Origin: Microbacterium sp. Marseille-Q6648
GTDB lineage: Bacteria > Actinomycetota > Actinomycetes > Actinomycetales > Microbacteriaceae
DNA length: 64,000 bases
Assembly: GCF_943181415.1 (NCBI RefSeq)
Contig: NZ_CALPBZ010000003.1
Location: forward strand, 310,001-374,000
Reading direction: 5' to 3'
Shown piece by piece: positions 26,425 through 37,521 of the stretch. Numbering within the stretch: position 1 is the first letter of the stretch; every line of letters starts with the position of its first letter. The notes under the pieces were generated by a model. It had not been told where the DNA came from. It ran no database searches and saw only the letters and a program-made list of their open reading frames with translations. The position numbers and the translations under genes are program-made.

Positions 26425-28544
26425 ATGGTCGCCGCTCGCACGCCGTCTGCGCCGAGGGCACGAGTGGGGGCCATCACGGCGGCGGTGCTGACGTCGCTCG
26501 TGCTGGGACTCGCACCCGCTTCCGCCTCCGCCGCACCCACCGCTTCGCCGGCAGCCGCTTCGCCCGCCACCCCGCCCCCCCCGCCCCCGCCGGCATCGCC
26601 GCGTTCGAGGTGGAGCCCGAGCCCATCGAGCGCACGGAGTGCCCGGTCCCGGTGCCCGCCACGGCGGTCGATCGCGTGGAGTGCGGCGTGCTCATCGTGC
26701 CGGAGCGCCGCGGCGACGACAACGATCCCGAACGGGTCATCCGGATCCCCTACGCGGTCATCTCCGCGACGGGCGCCGAGCGCCGCGAAGACCCGCTCAT
26801 CGTCCCGGTCGGGCGCCCCGCGACCGTCTCGGCCGAGGGCGCATTCGCCCACACGGTGCGCACCTTCGCCGCCGACGGCGCCTGGGCGAACGCGGACCGC
26901 GACGTCATCGTGATCGAGCAGCGCGGCGGAGGCCTGTCCGAGCCCACGCTCGACTGCCCCGAAGTCGCGATCGACCGGCTCGCGTCCGACGACGTCGTCG
27001 CCTCGGGAGACACCCGCGGCGATCGCCGGCTCGCGGGCCTGCAGGCGTGCCGCGACCGCCTCGTGGAGGACGGCGTCGACCTCGCCGCGTACACGACCCG
27101 CGCGTCCGCGGGAGACCTCGCCGACCTGCGAGCGGCTCTCGGCTACGAGACCTGGAACCTGTTCGCCGTCTCGTACGACACGCGTCTGGCGCTGACGGTG
27201 CTGCGCGACCAGGCGGCGGGTCTGCGCGCACTCATCCTCGACGGGCCCGCGCCGCTGCACGTCGACGTCTACCAGCGCACGCCCGTGGCGTTCGCCCAGG
27301 CGGTGGACCAGCTGGTCGCCTCGTGCGAGGCGGATGCCGCCTGCGCCGACCGGTACCCGGACCTCGACGACACCCTCGCGGGCGTGCTCGAGGATGCTGC
27401 GCGCTCACCGCTCGAAGTGGCGGTGGACAGCCCCGCGGACGGCTCACTGCTCACGGTCAAGCTGGACGACGCCGTCCTCGCGCAGGGCCTGTCCGACGCC
27501 CTGGCACGCGGCGACGCCACCCGCTCGCTGCCCTTCCTCATCGACCAGCTCGATCGCGGGAACGTCTCGTCGGCCCTGCCGCTCGTCCAGCGCAGCGTCG
27601 ACCGCGCGGACGCGCGCGTGGAGGGCCTCGAACTCTCGCTCGAGTGCGCGGAGGAGGTGCCGTTCAACGACCCCGCCGCCGTCGTCGAGGTCGCGGCCGG
27701 CGACCCGATCTCAGCCCACCTCGTCCCGGTGCCGGACCGTTTCGCGGAGTGCGAGATCTGGCAGGTGCCGGCGCTCGGCGACCGTGAGAACAGCCCGGTC
27801 GCCGGCGAGGTGCCGACGCTCATCCTGACCGGCACGTTCGACCCGCTCACGCCCCACCGCTGGGGACTCGTGACGGCAGAGACGCTCTCGGCCGCAACGG
27901 TGGCGCTCGTCTCCGGGGCGGGACACGGCACGATCGGGGCCCGAGAGCCAGCGAATGCGGGAGCGTGCGCCCGCGCGCTCGCCCGCCAGTTCCTGGCCGA
28001 TCCGGCGCAGGATCTCGAGGCGTCGTGCCTTGCGGCATCCGGACCGGCCGCCTTCCTCACCACGGCCGACATCGACCCGACCACGGCGATCTACCGCCTC
28101 GACCGCGACGTCCTCGAGCAGCGAGACCCTGTGCAGCTCGGCGTGCTCGGAGTCTCGCTCATCCTGCTGCTGGCGACCCTGGTCTACGGTGCCGTCGTGG
28201 CCCTGCGCAGTCGCCTGCGGCTGAGCGGAGACATCCCCGAGGGCGGCGTGCTCGCCGCCGTCACCTCCGCGGCCCTGCATCTCGGGTTCGCGGGGATCCT
28301 CGGCCTGATCCTGGTGAACGCCGATCGGCAGCTGCTCGCGTTCGGCCTGCCGCCGGCGGTGTGGCCCGCCCTTCTGCTGCCGCTCGGCGCCCTCGTCACG
28401 ACGGTGCTGCTGATCGTGCTCCTCGTGCGCGCGTGGGTGCAGGACGACGGCACGCTGCTGCACCGCATCCTGCTGTCGGTGTCGGCGGCGGCATCGCTGA
28501 CCTTCTTCCTGTGGCTGCTGCTGCGGGGCATGCTGGCGCTATGA
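26425..28544 (+). CDS. TAP-like alpha/beta hydrolase with C-terminal membrane domain (frameshifted at a C8 tract)
   Basis: The ATG at 26425 opens a signal peptide (core AAVLTSLVLGLAPASASA) that runs into a Pro-rich stretch. The mature hydrolase lies in another frame, open to 28544 and readable from GTG 26610. The frames join at C8 (26575-26582): one extra C would give a continuous protein of about 706 residues. The hydrolase resembles tripeptidyl aminopeptidases (VIVIEQRGGGLSEPTLDC, FDPLTPHRWG, GAGHG), but the nucleophile elbow reads AVSYD rather than GxSxG. Four hydrophobic helices close the C-terminus. It overlaps the next gene by 4 bases. It may be a sequencing error, a phase-variable tract or a decaying gene. 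Confidence 0.75.
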
Positions 28545-29764
28545 GCCCGTCGAGATCGGATGCCGTCACCGTCGAGGCCGCCGGGCACGAGGTGCGGGTG
28601 TCGAGCCCCACGCGGGTGGTCTTCCCCGAACCGGGCCTGACCAAGCTCGACCTCGTGCGCTACTACCTGTCGGTCGCCGACGGCGCCCTGCGCGGAGCCG
28701 GCGGTCGCCCCATGGTGCTCAAGCGCTTCCCGAAAGGCATCGACGCCGAGCCGTTCTTCCAGAAGCGGGTGCCCGAGAACCACCCGTCCTTCGTCGACAC
28801 CGCGACCTTGCACTACGCGCGGGGGACGTCGGCCGAAGAAGCCGTGATCCGGGATGCCGCAGGGCTGGCGTGGGTGGTCAATCTCGGCTGCCTCGACCTG
28901 AACCCGCACCCGGTCCGCGCCGAGGACCTCGATCATCCCGACGAGCTGCGCATCGACCTCGACCCCATGCCGGGCGTGGACTGGGCCCAGATCGTCGACG
29001 CGGCGTTCGTGGCGCGCGACGTGCTCGACGATGTCGGCCTCGTGGGGTGGCCGAAGACGAGTGGGTCGCGCGGCATCCACATCCTCGTGCGCATCGCACC
29101 GCGGTGGACGTACACCCAGGTACGCCTGGCGGCCGAGACCCTGGCACGCGAGGTCGAGAACCGGGCGCCGGGTCTGGCGACCGCCCGCTGGTGGAAGGAG
29201 GAGCGCGGCGAGAGCGTGTTCGTCGACTTCAACCAGAACGCCAAGGACCGCACCGTCGCCTCGGCGTACTCCATCCGGCCGCTCGCGGACGCACGCGTGT
29301 CGACACCGCTGGCATGGGACGAGGTGCGCGCCTGCCGACCCGAGCAGTTCACCGTGCTCACCGTGCCCGAGCGCTTCGCCGCGATCGGCGATCCGCACGC
29401 CGGGCTCGACGACGCGGTGGGCACCCTCGACGGCCTGCTCGCCCTCGCCGAGGAACTGGGTCCGGCCGAGAAACCGCCGCGCGGCTCGAGTGGCGACGGG
29501 CGGCGGCAGTCGGTGATGCCGCTCATCGAGGTCGCGCGCACCAAGACCAAGCCCGAGGCGCTGGAGGCGCTCGAGGAGTGGAAGGCGCGGCATCCGGGCC
29601 CCGTCTCGCACCTGCACCCCGCCGACGTGCTCGTCGACGGCATGCGGGGTTCGAGCTCGCTGTGGTACCGCGTGCGGGTGAACCTGCAGCACGTGCCCGA
29701 GGACGAGCGCCCGGCGCAGGAGGACCTCATCGCGGACTACGACCCGTGGGAGGGCCGGACCTGA
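28541..29764 (+). CDS. LigD-type DNA polymerase/primase (AEP superfamily), copy 2
   Basis: Second stand-alone LigD polymerase-domain homologue, 407 residues. It has RIDLDPMPGVDW (metal-binding Asp pair, about residues 137-148), KTSGSRGIHILVRI (about 171-184) and RWWKEERGESVFVDFNQNAKDRT (about 217-239). Compared with copy 1 it carries an extra C-terminal region of about 100 residues (EVARTKTKPEALEALEEWK onward) seen in actinobacterial single-domain homologues. Its ATG overlaps the hydrolase stop (ATGA), so it depends on the upstream gene for transcription and perhaps translation. Divergence from copy 1 suggests a distinct repair role rather than a recent duplication. Confidence 0.92.
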   Translation: MSPSRSDAVTVEAAGHEVRVSSPTRVVFPEPGLTKLDLVRYYLSVADGALRGAGGRPMVLKRFPKGIDAEPFFQKRVPENHPSFVDTATLHYARGTSAEEAVIRDAAGLAWVVNLGCLDLNPHPVRAEDLDHPDELRIDLDPMPGVDWAQIVDAAFVARDVLDDVGLVGWPKTSGSRGIHILVRIAPRWTYTQVRLAAETLAREVENRAPGLATARWWKEERGESVFVDFNQNAKDRTVASAYSIRPLADARVSTPLAWDEVRACRPEQFTVLTVPERFAAIGDPHAGLDDAVGTLDGLLALAEELGPAEKPPRGSSGDGRRQSVMPLIEVARTKTKPEALEALEEWKARHPGPVSHLHPADVLVDGMRGSSSLWYRVRVNLQHVPEDERPAQEDLIADYDPWEGRT

Positions 29765-29784
29765 CGGGTCAGCAGACCTGACGG

Positions 29785-31179
29785 TCAGCCGCGGCGCGAG
29801 GGACGCGACAGCACGTCGCGCGCGGCCTGCGCGAGGGCCGTCATGGCGTGCTCCGGGTCGACCCGGCGCGCGGCGGTGATCGCCTCGCGGGCGAGGCGGG
29901 CGTGCTCGTCGGGATCGGATAGCACGCGGACGAGGGCGTCGGCGAGCGCGCCGATGTCCCCGTCGGGAACCAGCACCCCTCCCCCCTCGGCGAGCAGCTC
30001 TCGCGGCCCGTAGCGCACGTCGAAGGCCACCACCGGGGTGCCGTGCACGAGCGCCTCGGCCAGCGACAGCCCCTGGCCCTCGTAGGCCGACGTCGACACG
30101 AACACCGACGCGGCGTCGAGCACGCGTCCGGGGTCCTCCGTCGTGCCGTGGAGCACCACGTGGGCGCCGAGACCGAGCGCGTCCACGAGCTGCTGGAGCG
30201 CCTCCTGCTCGGCGCCGGCGCCGAAGATGTCGAGGGTCGCGTGCGGCACGCGCGCGATGACGTCGACGAACGCGTGGACGGCGAGGTCCACCCGCTTGCC
30301 GGGCGCCAGCCGGTTCAGCATCACGGCGCGGCCGGGCACGCGATCGGATGCCGGAATCACCGACGACCCGGCGGGCACCGCGTGCGGCACCACGACGTGG
30401 ACGCCCGCGTCGCCGAAGCGCGCGGCGACGTCGGCGCGCTGCGCGCGCGTCGGCCACAGCACGGCGTCGAACTTCTCGGCCACGGTGAACCAGCGCGACC
30501 ACAGCGGGTTGAGGTCGGCCTCGGGATCGAACGGGGGCTCGAGGTGGATGGTGTGGATGGCGTGCACGAGGCGGACGCCCGGATCGGCCCAGCCGGCCAG
30601 CAGCTCGCCGAGCTGCCGGGACTCGCACACCACGACCACCGGACGTGCCGGGTCGCCCGCGCGCAGTTCCGCCACGACGTGATCCAGCCACGCCCGGTAG
30701 AGCGCGCCGAAGCCGTCGACGATGCCCGCGACGCGTCCCCCGCTGCCGTAGACCACGACCGGCGCGTCGCTGATGTGCCAGTCCGGGTCGCCCGCGATCA
30801 CGGGGAGCGCGACGGCGGGCGAGCCGTCGCGCCCGGCGACGACGCGGTACTGCAGCGCGGGGTCGGCTTCGCCGGGGTGGGATGCCGCGCGCAGCCAGTC
30901 CGCCGCGCCGCCGTGAGCGGCATCCGACTCATCGAACAGGTTGCGCATGCGCGACGGATCGACGACCAGGTCGCGTCCGTCGAAGGTCGCCCGGTGGCGG
31001 GCGTGGTCCTCGCGCGTTCCGGGATCGACCGTCAGCAGCAGCGGACCTGCGCCGCCGTGCACTCCCGCCGCCGCCATCTGACGGGCACGTGCGAGGGTCG
31101 CGAAGGTGTACCCGCCGTCGTGGTCCGGGATGAGCCGGCTCGACAGGATCAGGTACTCGGCGTCGGGGAAGGTCGTCAC
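29785..31179 (-). CDS. Glycosyltransferase family 4 (TagE/GtfA-like)
   Basis: GT-B fold retaining glycosyltransferase of 464 residues. The C-terminal donor-binding half shows LNRLAPGKRVDLAVHAF (about residues 290-306), FGAGAEQEALQQLV (about 322-335) and STSAYEGQGLSLAEALVHGTPVVAFDV (about 368-394), whose Glu contacts the nucleotide sugar. The N-terminal half resembles poly(glycerol-phosphate) glucosyltransferases. No membrane segment. The GTG at 31179 is 20 bases downstream of guaA on the same strand; a start inside guaA is less likely. Acceptor, perhaps a cell-wall polymer, is inferred. Confidence 0.85.
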   Translation of the reverse strand: MTTFPDAEYLILSSRLIPDHDGGYTFATLARARQMAAAGVHGGAGPLLLTVDPGTREDHARHRATFDGRDLVVDPSRMRNLFDESDAAHGGAADWLRAASHPGEADPALQYRVVAGRDGSPAVALPVIAGDPDWHISDAPVVVYGSGGRVAGIVDGFGALYRAWLDHVVAELRAGDPARPVVVVCESRQLGELLAGWADPGVRLVHAIHTIHLEPPFDPEADLNPLWSRWFTVAEKFDAVLWPTRAQRADVAARFGDAGVHVVVPHAVPAGSSVIPASDRVPGRAVMLNRLAPGKRVDLAVHAFVDVIARVPHATLDIFGAGAEQEALQQLVDALGLGAHVVLHGTTEDPGRVLDAASVFVSTSAYEGQGLSLAEALVHGTPVVAFDVRYGPRELLAEGGGVLVPDGDIGALADALVRVLSDPDEHARLAREAITAARRVDPEHAMTALAQAARDVLSRPSRRG

Positions 31180-31198
31180 CGTCCCATCTTGCCGCGAC

Positions 31199-32824
31199 TC
31201 ACTCCCATTCGATGGTCCCCGGGGGCTTGCTCGTGACATCGAGCACGACGCGGTTGACATCGCGCACCTCGTTGGTGATGCGGTTCGAGATGCGGGCGAG
31301 CACGTCGTAGGGCAGGCGCGTCCAGTCGGCGGTCATGGCGTCCTCGGACGACACCGGCCGCAGCACGATGGGATGCCCGTACGTGCGACCGTCGCCCTGC
31401 ACGCCGACGGAGCGGACGTCGGCGAGGAGCACCACCGGGCACTGCCAGATCTCGGCGTCGAGGCCGGCCTTCGTCAGCTCGGCGCGGGCGATGGCGTCGG
31501 CGTCCTGCAGAATCTCGAGGCGGTCAGCGGTGACCTCGCCCACGATCCGGATGCCGAGGCCGGGGCCCGGAAAGGGCTGGCGCGCGACGATGACCTCGGG
31601 CAGTCCCAGCTCGCGCCCGATCGCGCGGACCTCGTCCTTGAACAGGGTGCGCAACGGCTCCACCAGGTCGAACTGCAGGTCGTCGGGGAGACCGCCCACG
31701 TTGTGGTGGCTCTTGATGTTCGCGGTGCCCGATCCGCCGCCGGACTCGACGACGTCGGGATACAGGGTGCCCTGCACCAGGAAGCGCACCGGCTCGCCGT
31801 CGGCGGCCGCTTCGGCGACGAGCTCCTTCTCGGCCTGCTCGAACGTGCGGATGAACTCGCGGCCGATGATCTTGCGCTTCTGCTCGGGGTCGCTGACGCC
31901 GGCCAGCGCCGTGAGGAAGCGCTCGCGCGCGTCGACGGTCACCAGGCGCACGCCCGTCGAGGCGACGTAATCCTGCTCGACCTGCTCGCGCTCGCCCTTC
32001 CGCAGCAGCCCGTGGTCGACGAAGATGCAGACGAGCTGGTCGCCCACGGCCTTGTGGACGAGCGCCGCCGCGACGGCGGAATCGACGCCGCCCGACAGAC
32101 CGCAGATGACCCGGGCCGAGCCGACCTGCTCGCGGATGCGGGCGACCTGCTCGGCGATGACGTTGCCGCTGTTCCAGTCGGCGGGCAGCCCCGCGGCCTT
32201 GTGCAGGAAGTTCTCGATGATGCGCTGGCCGTGGTCGCTGTGCTTGACCTCGGGGTGCCACTGCACGCCGTACATCCTGCGCTCGGCACTGCCGAACGCC
32301 GCGACCGGGGTGGCACCGGTCCGGGCGAGAACCTCGAAGCCGGCGGGGGCCTTCGAGACCTGGTCGCCGTGACTCATCCACACGTTCTGCTCGACCGGCT
32401 GCCCGTCGAAGAGGATGTCCTCCTCGTGGATGATGCTCGCGTCGGTGGCTCCGTACTCGCGCAGCCCGGAGTGGGCGACCTCGCCGCCGAGCGCCTGCGC
32501 CATCACCTGGAAGCCGTAGCAGATGCCGAGCGTGGGAACGTTCAGGTCGAACACGCCGCTGTCCAGCTGCGGCGCTCCCTCCTCGTACACCGACGACGGT
32601 CCCCCCGAGAGGATGATGCCGACCGGATTCTTCGCGGCGATGTCGTCGGCCGACGCGGTGTGCGGGACGATCTCGCTGTAGACGCCGGCCTCTCGCACGC
32701 GCCGCGCGATCAGCTGCGCGTACTGGGCGCCGAAGTCCACGACGAGGACGGGGCGCTGCTCGGTGGCCGAAGCCTGATCGGGCGACGTGTCGGTATCGGG
32801 CGACGTGTCGGTCTGTTCGGTCAC
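31199..32824 (-). CDS. guaA: GMP synthase (glutamine-hydrolysing)
   Basis: Converts XMP to GMP with glutamine as nitrogen donor; 541 residues. The class I glutamine amidotransferase half has [17 protein letters not shown], the nucleophile in GICYGFQ (about residue 100) and GVQWHPEV for His/Glu. The ATP-pyrophosphatase half has the PP-loop [10 protein letters not shown] (about 243-252) and the dimerisation domain ending [10 protein letters not shown] Ser/Thr/Asp-rich tag of about 22 residues precedes the amidotransferase. Its GTG overlaps the DUF3817 stop by 4 bases. Part of a guanine-nucleotide block with guaB3 and guaB. Confidence 0.98.
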   Translation of the reverse strand: MTEQTDTSPDTDTSPDQASATEQRPVLVVDFGAQYAQLIARRVREAGVYSEIVPHTASADDIAAKNPVGIILSGGPSSVYEEGAPQLDSGVFDLNVPTLGICYGFQVMAQALGGEVAHSGLREYGATDASIIHEEDILFDGQPVEQNVWMSHGDQVSKAPAGFEVLARTGATPVAAFGSAERRMYGVQWHPEVKHSDHGQRIIENFLHKAAGLPADWNSGNVIAEQVARIREQVGSARVICGLSGGVDSAVAAALVHKAVGDQLVCIFVDHGLLRKGEREQVEQDYVASTGVRLVTVDARERFLTALAGVSDPEQKRKIIGREFIRTFEQAEKELVAEAAADGEPVRFLVQGTLYPDVVESGGGSGTANIKSHHNVGGLPDDLQFDLVEPLRTLFKDEVRAIGRELGLPEVIVARQPFPGPGLGIRIVGEVTADRLEILQDADAIARAELTKAGLDAEIWQCPVVLLADVRSVGVQGDGRTYGHPIVLRPVSSEDAMTADWTRLPYDVLARISNRITNEVRDVNRVVLDVTSKPPGTIEWE

Positions 32825-33351
32825 CGGGTGCCTTCCGCTGTGGGGACGCTGTCAGGGGCGGATGCCGCAACGGCGGCCTCCCGCGAGTCGAGGTAAGTGC
32901 GGACCTCACGGGCCACGCGGGTCTCCATGAAGAACGACAGGAGCGGCACGATGCCGCCGAGCGCCAGCAGGATGAACCGCGGGAACGGCCAGCGCATGAG
33001 GCTCCAGATGCGGAAGCACGCGAACAGGTACACCACGTAGAACCAGCCGTGGGCGACCAGGATCGCCAGCGAGATGTTGATGCCGTCGCCGGTCGAGATC
33101 ATCTCGCACCCCTGGCCGCCGGGGATGAAGAGGGAGTACCAGAGGCATTCCGGTCCGGCGATCGCGGGAGCGAACCAGAGGAAGCCGCCGGAGCCGCCGA
33201 GGAACAGCTCGACGTGCAGCGGCGTGTACTTCAGGATCATCTCGGCGACCAGCAGCAGCAGGCCCACACCGGTGATGATCGAGGCGATCTGGTAGAACCT
33301 GAGCGCTCCGCGGATCGCCGGAAAAGACGAGAGTCTGGGGGCGCGAGGCAT
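32821..33351 (-). CDS. DUF3817 domain-containing membrane protein
   Basis: Small integral membrane protein of 176 residues. Hydrophobic segments lie at about 22-40, 88-108 and 118-138; the core [21 protein letters not shown] and [21 protein letters not shown] match the DUF3817 pattern. Next to guaA as commonly seen in actinobacteria. A GTG two codons upstream is possible, but the ATG at 33351 lies 7 bases after a TAGACT box, so it is preferred. Function unknown. Confidence 0.85.
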   Translation of the reverse strand: MPRAPRLSSFPAIRGALRFYQIASIITGVGLLLLVAEMILKYTPLHVELFLGGSGGFLWFAPAIAGPECLWYSLFIPGGQGCEMISTGDGINISLAILVAHGWFYVVYLFACFRIWSLMRWPFPRFILLALGGIVPLLSFFMETRVAREVRTYLDSREAAVAASAPDSVPTAEGTR

Positions 33352-33358
33352 GGCCACC

Positions 33359-33364
33359 AGTCTA
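33359..33364 (-). promoter_or_regulatory. -10 box for DUF3817-guaA operon (leaderless)
   Basis: TAGACT on the minus strand, 7 bases before the ATG at 33351. Its TAG is also the SURF1 stop codon, so the promoter overlaps the end of the previous gene. Confidence 0.45.
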
Positions 33365-34246
33365 ACCGTCGCCCGGATCGCCCAGATCCTCGAGGTCCTC
33401 CAGCTCCTTCTCCCACGCGTCCTTGGCGAGGCGGTACCAGAGGTAGAAGGCGAAGCCGGCGAAGACGGCCCACTCCGCGGCGTAGAAGATGTTGAGCCAG
33501 TTGACGCTGGAGCCTTCGGCCGGCGCGGGCGACGAGATCGACTGCAGACCGCCGGCGGGCTCGTCGGCGATGAGGTGCGGGCGGTAGACGACGAGGTCCT
33601 CGGTCTCGGACCACTGCCCGAGAAGGGCGGCCGACGACATCCGGGTCATGACCTGCGGGTCGACGTCGCGCGGCGGGAGGGCGGGTCCTTCGTCCGACAC
33701 CAGGCGCCCGGTGAGCTCGAGGGGTGCGTCCGCATCCCTCGAGGCGAAGTCGGCCTCGAGGGCGGATGCGGCATCCTGGGCCTGCTCGAAGGTCTCGGCC
33801 CAGCCGACGGCGACGGCAAGCGACACCGGCGGCGTCTGATCGAAGCCTCCCTCGCCGTCCCACAGCCGGAACTGCCCCGTGACCCAATAGCCCTCGACGC
33901 CGTCGTTGAAGCGCGAGTGGACGACGAGGAAGTCGGTGTCGATCCACCAGCCGGCGACCTGGACCTTCTGCCCGACGAGCGGCTCGGGAAGATAGGCGCC
34001 CGGCTCGACGACATCGCCGATCGGCTTCACCTGCTCGGTGGCGCCGGGGGGCAGAGGGTCGGTGTCGATGGCGCGGCCGAGCTGCCACTGGCCCAGCCAT
34101 CCCAGGACGCCGGCGACGACGAGGCACAGCAGCAGCAGCGCGATCCACCGCGGACGCAGCATGACCTCGCGCAGCGTCGGCGGGAAGACTTCGACCTCGG
34201 GCTCGGGCCCGACGTCGGGCTCGGCCGGTGTCGGGGCGTCGGTCAT
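33362..34246 (-). CDS. SURF1 family cytochrome oxidase assembly protein
   Basis: Membrane protein of 294 residues involved in assembly of haem-copper cytochrome c oxidase. One membrane helix near residues 34-53 (WIALLLLCLVVAGVLGWLGQWQLGRA, with the conserved GxWQLxR) and one near 258-276 flank a large extracytoplasmic domain. Starts in a 4-base ATGA overlap with the guaB3 stop, so it is translationally coupled to that gene. The acidic C-terminal tail (ELEDLEDLGDPGDG) is cytoplasmic. Confidence 0.92.
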   Translation of the reverse strand: MTDAPTPAEPDVGPEPEVEVFPPTLREVMLRPRWIALLLLCLVVAGVLGWLGQWQLGRAIDTDPLPPGATEQVKPIGDVVEPGAYLPEPLVGQKVQVAGWWIDTDFLVVHSRFNDGVEGYWVTGQFRLWDGEGGFDQTPPVSLAVAVGWAETFEQAQDAASALEADFASRDADAPLELTGRLVSDEGPALPPRDVDPQVMTRMSSAALLGQWSETEDLVVYRPHLIADEPAGGLQSISSPAPAEGSSVNWLNIFYAAEWAVFAGFAFYLWYRLAKDAWEKELEDLEDLGDPGDG

Positions 34247-35367
34247 CTCCTGCTGTACGGCGCGACCACGACCTCGACGCGCTGGAACTCCTTCAGGTCG
34301 GAGTACCCGGTCGTGGCCATGGACTTGCGGAGCGCCCCGATGAGGTTCGCGGTGCCGTCGGCGACGGGTGCCGGGCCGAAGAGCACCGACTCGAGTGTGG
34401 TGATCTGGTCGACGGCGACGCGGCGCCCACGGGGCAGCTTGGCGTGGTGGGCTTCGGGACCCCAGTGGAATCCCCGGCCGGGCGCGTCGGTGGCGCGGGC
34501 GAGGGCGACGCCCAGCATGACGGCGTCCGCACCCATGGCGAGCGCCTTGACGATGTCGCCGGAGGTGCCCACGCCGCCGTCCGCGATGACGTGGACGTAG
34601 CGTCCGCCCGACTCGTCGAGGTAGTCGCGGCGTGCGCCGGCGACGTCGGCGACGGCCGTCGCCATCGGAGCGTGCAGACCCAGGGTGGCGCGCGTCGTGG
34701 AGGCCGCTCCCCCGCCGAAGCCGACGAGGACGCCCGCGGCGCCGGTGCGCATGAGGTGGAGCGCCGCAGTGTAGGTCGCGGCGCCGCCGACGATCACGGG
34801 CACGTCGAGGTCGTAGATGAACTTCTTGAGGTTCAGCGGCTGATCGACGCTCGAGACGTGCTCCGCCGAGACGGTCGTGCCGCGGATGACGAACAGGTCG
34901 ACGCCCGCGGCGACCACCGTCTCGTACAGCTCCTGCGTGCGCTGCGGGGTCAGGGCTCCGGCGACCGTGACACCGGCGGCGCGGATCTCGGCGAGACGGT
35001 CGCGCACGAGCTCGGGTTTGATGGGCTCGGAGTACAGCTCCTGCATGCGGCGCGTCGCCCCGGCATCCGGAAGCGAGGCGATCTCTTCGAGCAGTGGCGC
35101 CGGGTCGTCGTACCGGGTCCAGAGGCCCTCGAGGTCGAGGACGCCGAGGCCCCCGAGCCGTCCGAGCGCGATCGCGGTCTCGGGGCTGACGACCGAGTCC
35201 ATCGGCGCCCCGAGCACGGGGATGTCGAACTGGAAGGCGTCGATGGTCCACGCCGTCGACACGTCCTCGGGGTTGCGGGTGCGGCGCGAGGGCACGACCG
35301 CGATGTCGTCGAACGTGTAGGCGCGACGGGCCCGCTTGGCGCGGCCGAGCTCGATCTCCATGGTCAC
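34243..35367 (-). CDS. guaB3: GuaB3 family IMP dehydrogenase-related protein
   Basis: TIM-barrel protein of 374 residues related to IMP dehydrogenase but without CBS domains. YTFDDIAVVPSRRTRNPEDVSTAW and PVLGAPMDSVVSPETA mark the N-terminus; VHVIADGGVGTSGDIVKALAMGADAVMLG is the phosphate-binding end. The SICTT catalytic loop seen in the neighbouring guaB has no direct equivalent; VIRGTTVSAEHV is at a comparable place. The GTG at 35367 lies 7 bases after TAGGCT and is preferred; an ATG two codons later is an alternative. First gene of an operon with SURF1. Confidence 0.92.
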   Translation of the reverse strand: MTMEIELGRAKRARRAYTFDDIAVVPSRRTRNPEDVSTAWTIDAFQFDIPVLGAPMDSVVSPETAIALGRLGGLGVLDLEGLWTRYDDPAPLLEEIASLPDAGATRRMQELYSEPIKPELVRDRLAEIRAAGVTVAGALTPQRTQELYETVVAAGVDLFVIRGTTVSAEHVSSVDQPLNLKKFIYDLDVPVIVGGAATYTAALHLMRTGAAGVLVGFGGGAASTTRATLGLHAPMATAVADVAGARRDYLDESGGRYVHVIADGGVGTSGDIVKALAMGADAVMLGVALARATDAPGRGFHWGPEAHHAKLPRGRRVAVDQITTLESVLFGPAPVADGTANLIGALRKSMATTGYSDLKEFQRVEVVVAPYSRR

Positions 35368-35374
35368 GGGGTCA

Positions 35375-35380
35375 AGCCTA
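35375..35380 (-). promoter_or_regulatory. -10 box for guaB3-SURF1 (leaderless)
   Basis: TAGGCT on the minus strand, 7 bases before the GTG at 35367. Confidence 0.45.
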
Positions 35381-35403
35381 CCCGCCGGGGCTCACGCCGC
35401 CGC

Positions 35404-35431
35404 GGGGGCGGGGGCGGGGCGGTGGGGCGGG
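35404..35431 (+). other. G-quadruplex-forming motif upstream of guaB3
   Basis: Five G-runs in 28 bases: G5 (35404-35408), G5 (35410-35414), G4 (35416-35419), G4 (35424-35427) and G3 (35429-35431), separated by one to four bases. This satisfies the usual four-tract quadruplex pattern with very short loops. It lies in the 82-bp gap between the guaB3 promoter and the end of the DUF2277 gene. Confidence 0.6.
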
Positions 35432-35449
35432 CGGTCGGACGGCCCCCCG

Positions 35450-35728
35450 TCAGGCGGCGGAGTAGCGGCCGGAGGCGACGGCGCGGGCGCGCGCCTTGGC
35501 CGCCTCCTCCTCCCGGTTCTTGGGCGGGGTGGTGGCGACGAGGTCGGCGAGCAGGTGCTGGGTGGCGTGCGCGATGTCGTGGACCGCCCGGTCGAAGGCC
35601 TCCTGGTTGGCCTTGGGCGGCTTGGTCGTCCCGGCGATCTTGCGGACGTACTGCAGCGCGGCGGCGTTCACCTCGTCCGAGGTGGCGGCGGGCTCGAAGT
35701 TGTGGAGCGTGTGGATGTTCCGGCACAT
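35450..35728 (-). CDS. DUF2277 domain-containing protein
   Basis: Small soluble protein of 92 residues starting MCRNIHTLHNFEPAATSDEV, the signature N-terminus of DUF2277, followed by EVNAAALQYVRKIAGTTKP and a Lys/Ala-rich tail. The invariant Cys2 and His residues near the start are typical. Upstream in-frame codons belong to no recognisable domain; the ATG at 35728 lies 7 bases after TATCCT. Function unknown. Confidence 0.9.
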   Translation of the reverse strand: MCRNIHTLHNFEPAATSDEVNAAALQYVRKIAGTTKPPKANQEAFDRAVHDIAHATQHLLADLVATTPPKNREEEAAKARARAVASGRYSAA

Positions 35729-35735
35729 GCCCGCG

Positions 35736-35741
35736 AGGATA
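35736..35741 (-). promoter_or_regulatory. -10 box for DUF2277 gene (leaderless)
   Basis: TATCCT on the minus strand, 7 bases before the ATG at 35728. Confidence 0.45.
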
Positions 35742-35786
35742 CGCCGCGTCGCGGCATCCGTCACGGGGGTCCTCAGCGCGCGGGGC

Positions 35787-37397
<1,611 letters not shown>

Positions 37398-37521
37398 TTA
37401 GGTCACGTCTTGCGAGCGTGTCTCGCCCGAAACACCGCGGACACATTACGCTCGTACCGTCGTTCATCACGGCCGATGCGACCCGGTAATCGGCGCGCGG
37501 TGTGCCGTACTGGGAGGTTTC

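Noticed and set aside
26610-28544. Hydrolase as an intact gene starting at GTG 26610.
   Set aside because: That form would lack a signal peptide and a ribosome site, whereas a signal peptide with its own -10 box lies just upstream in another frame; I treat it as one frameshifted gene.
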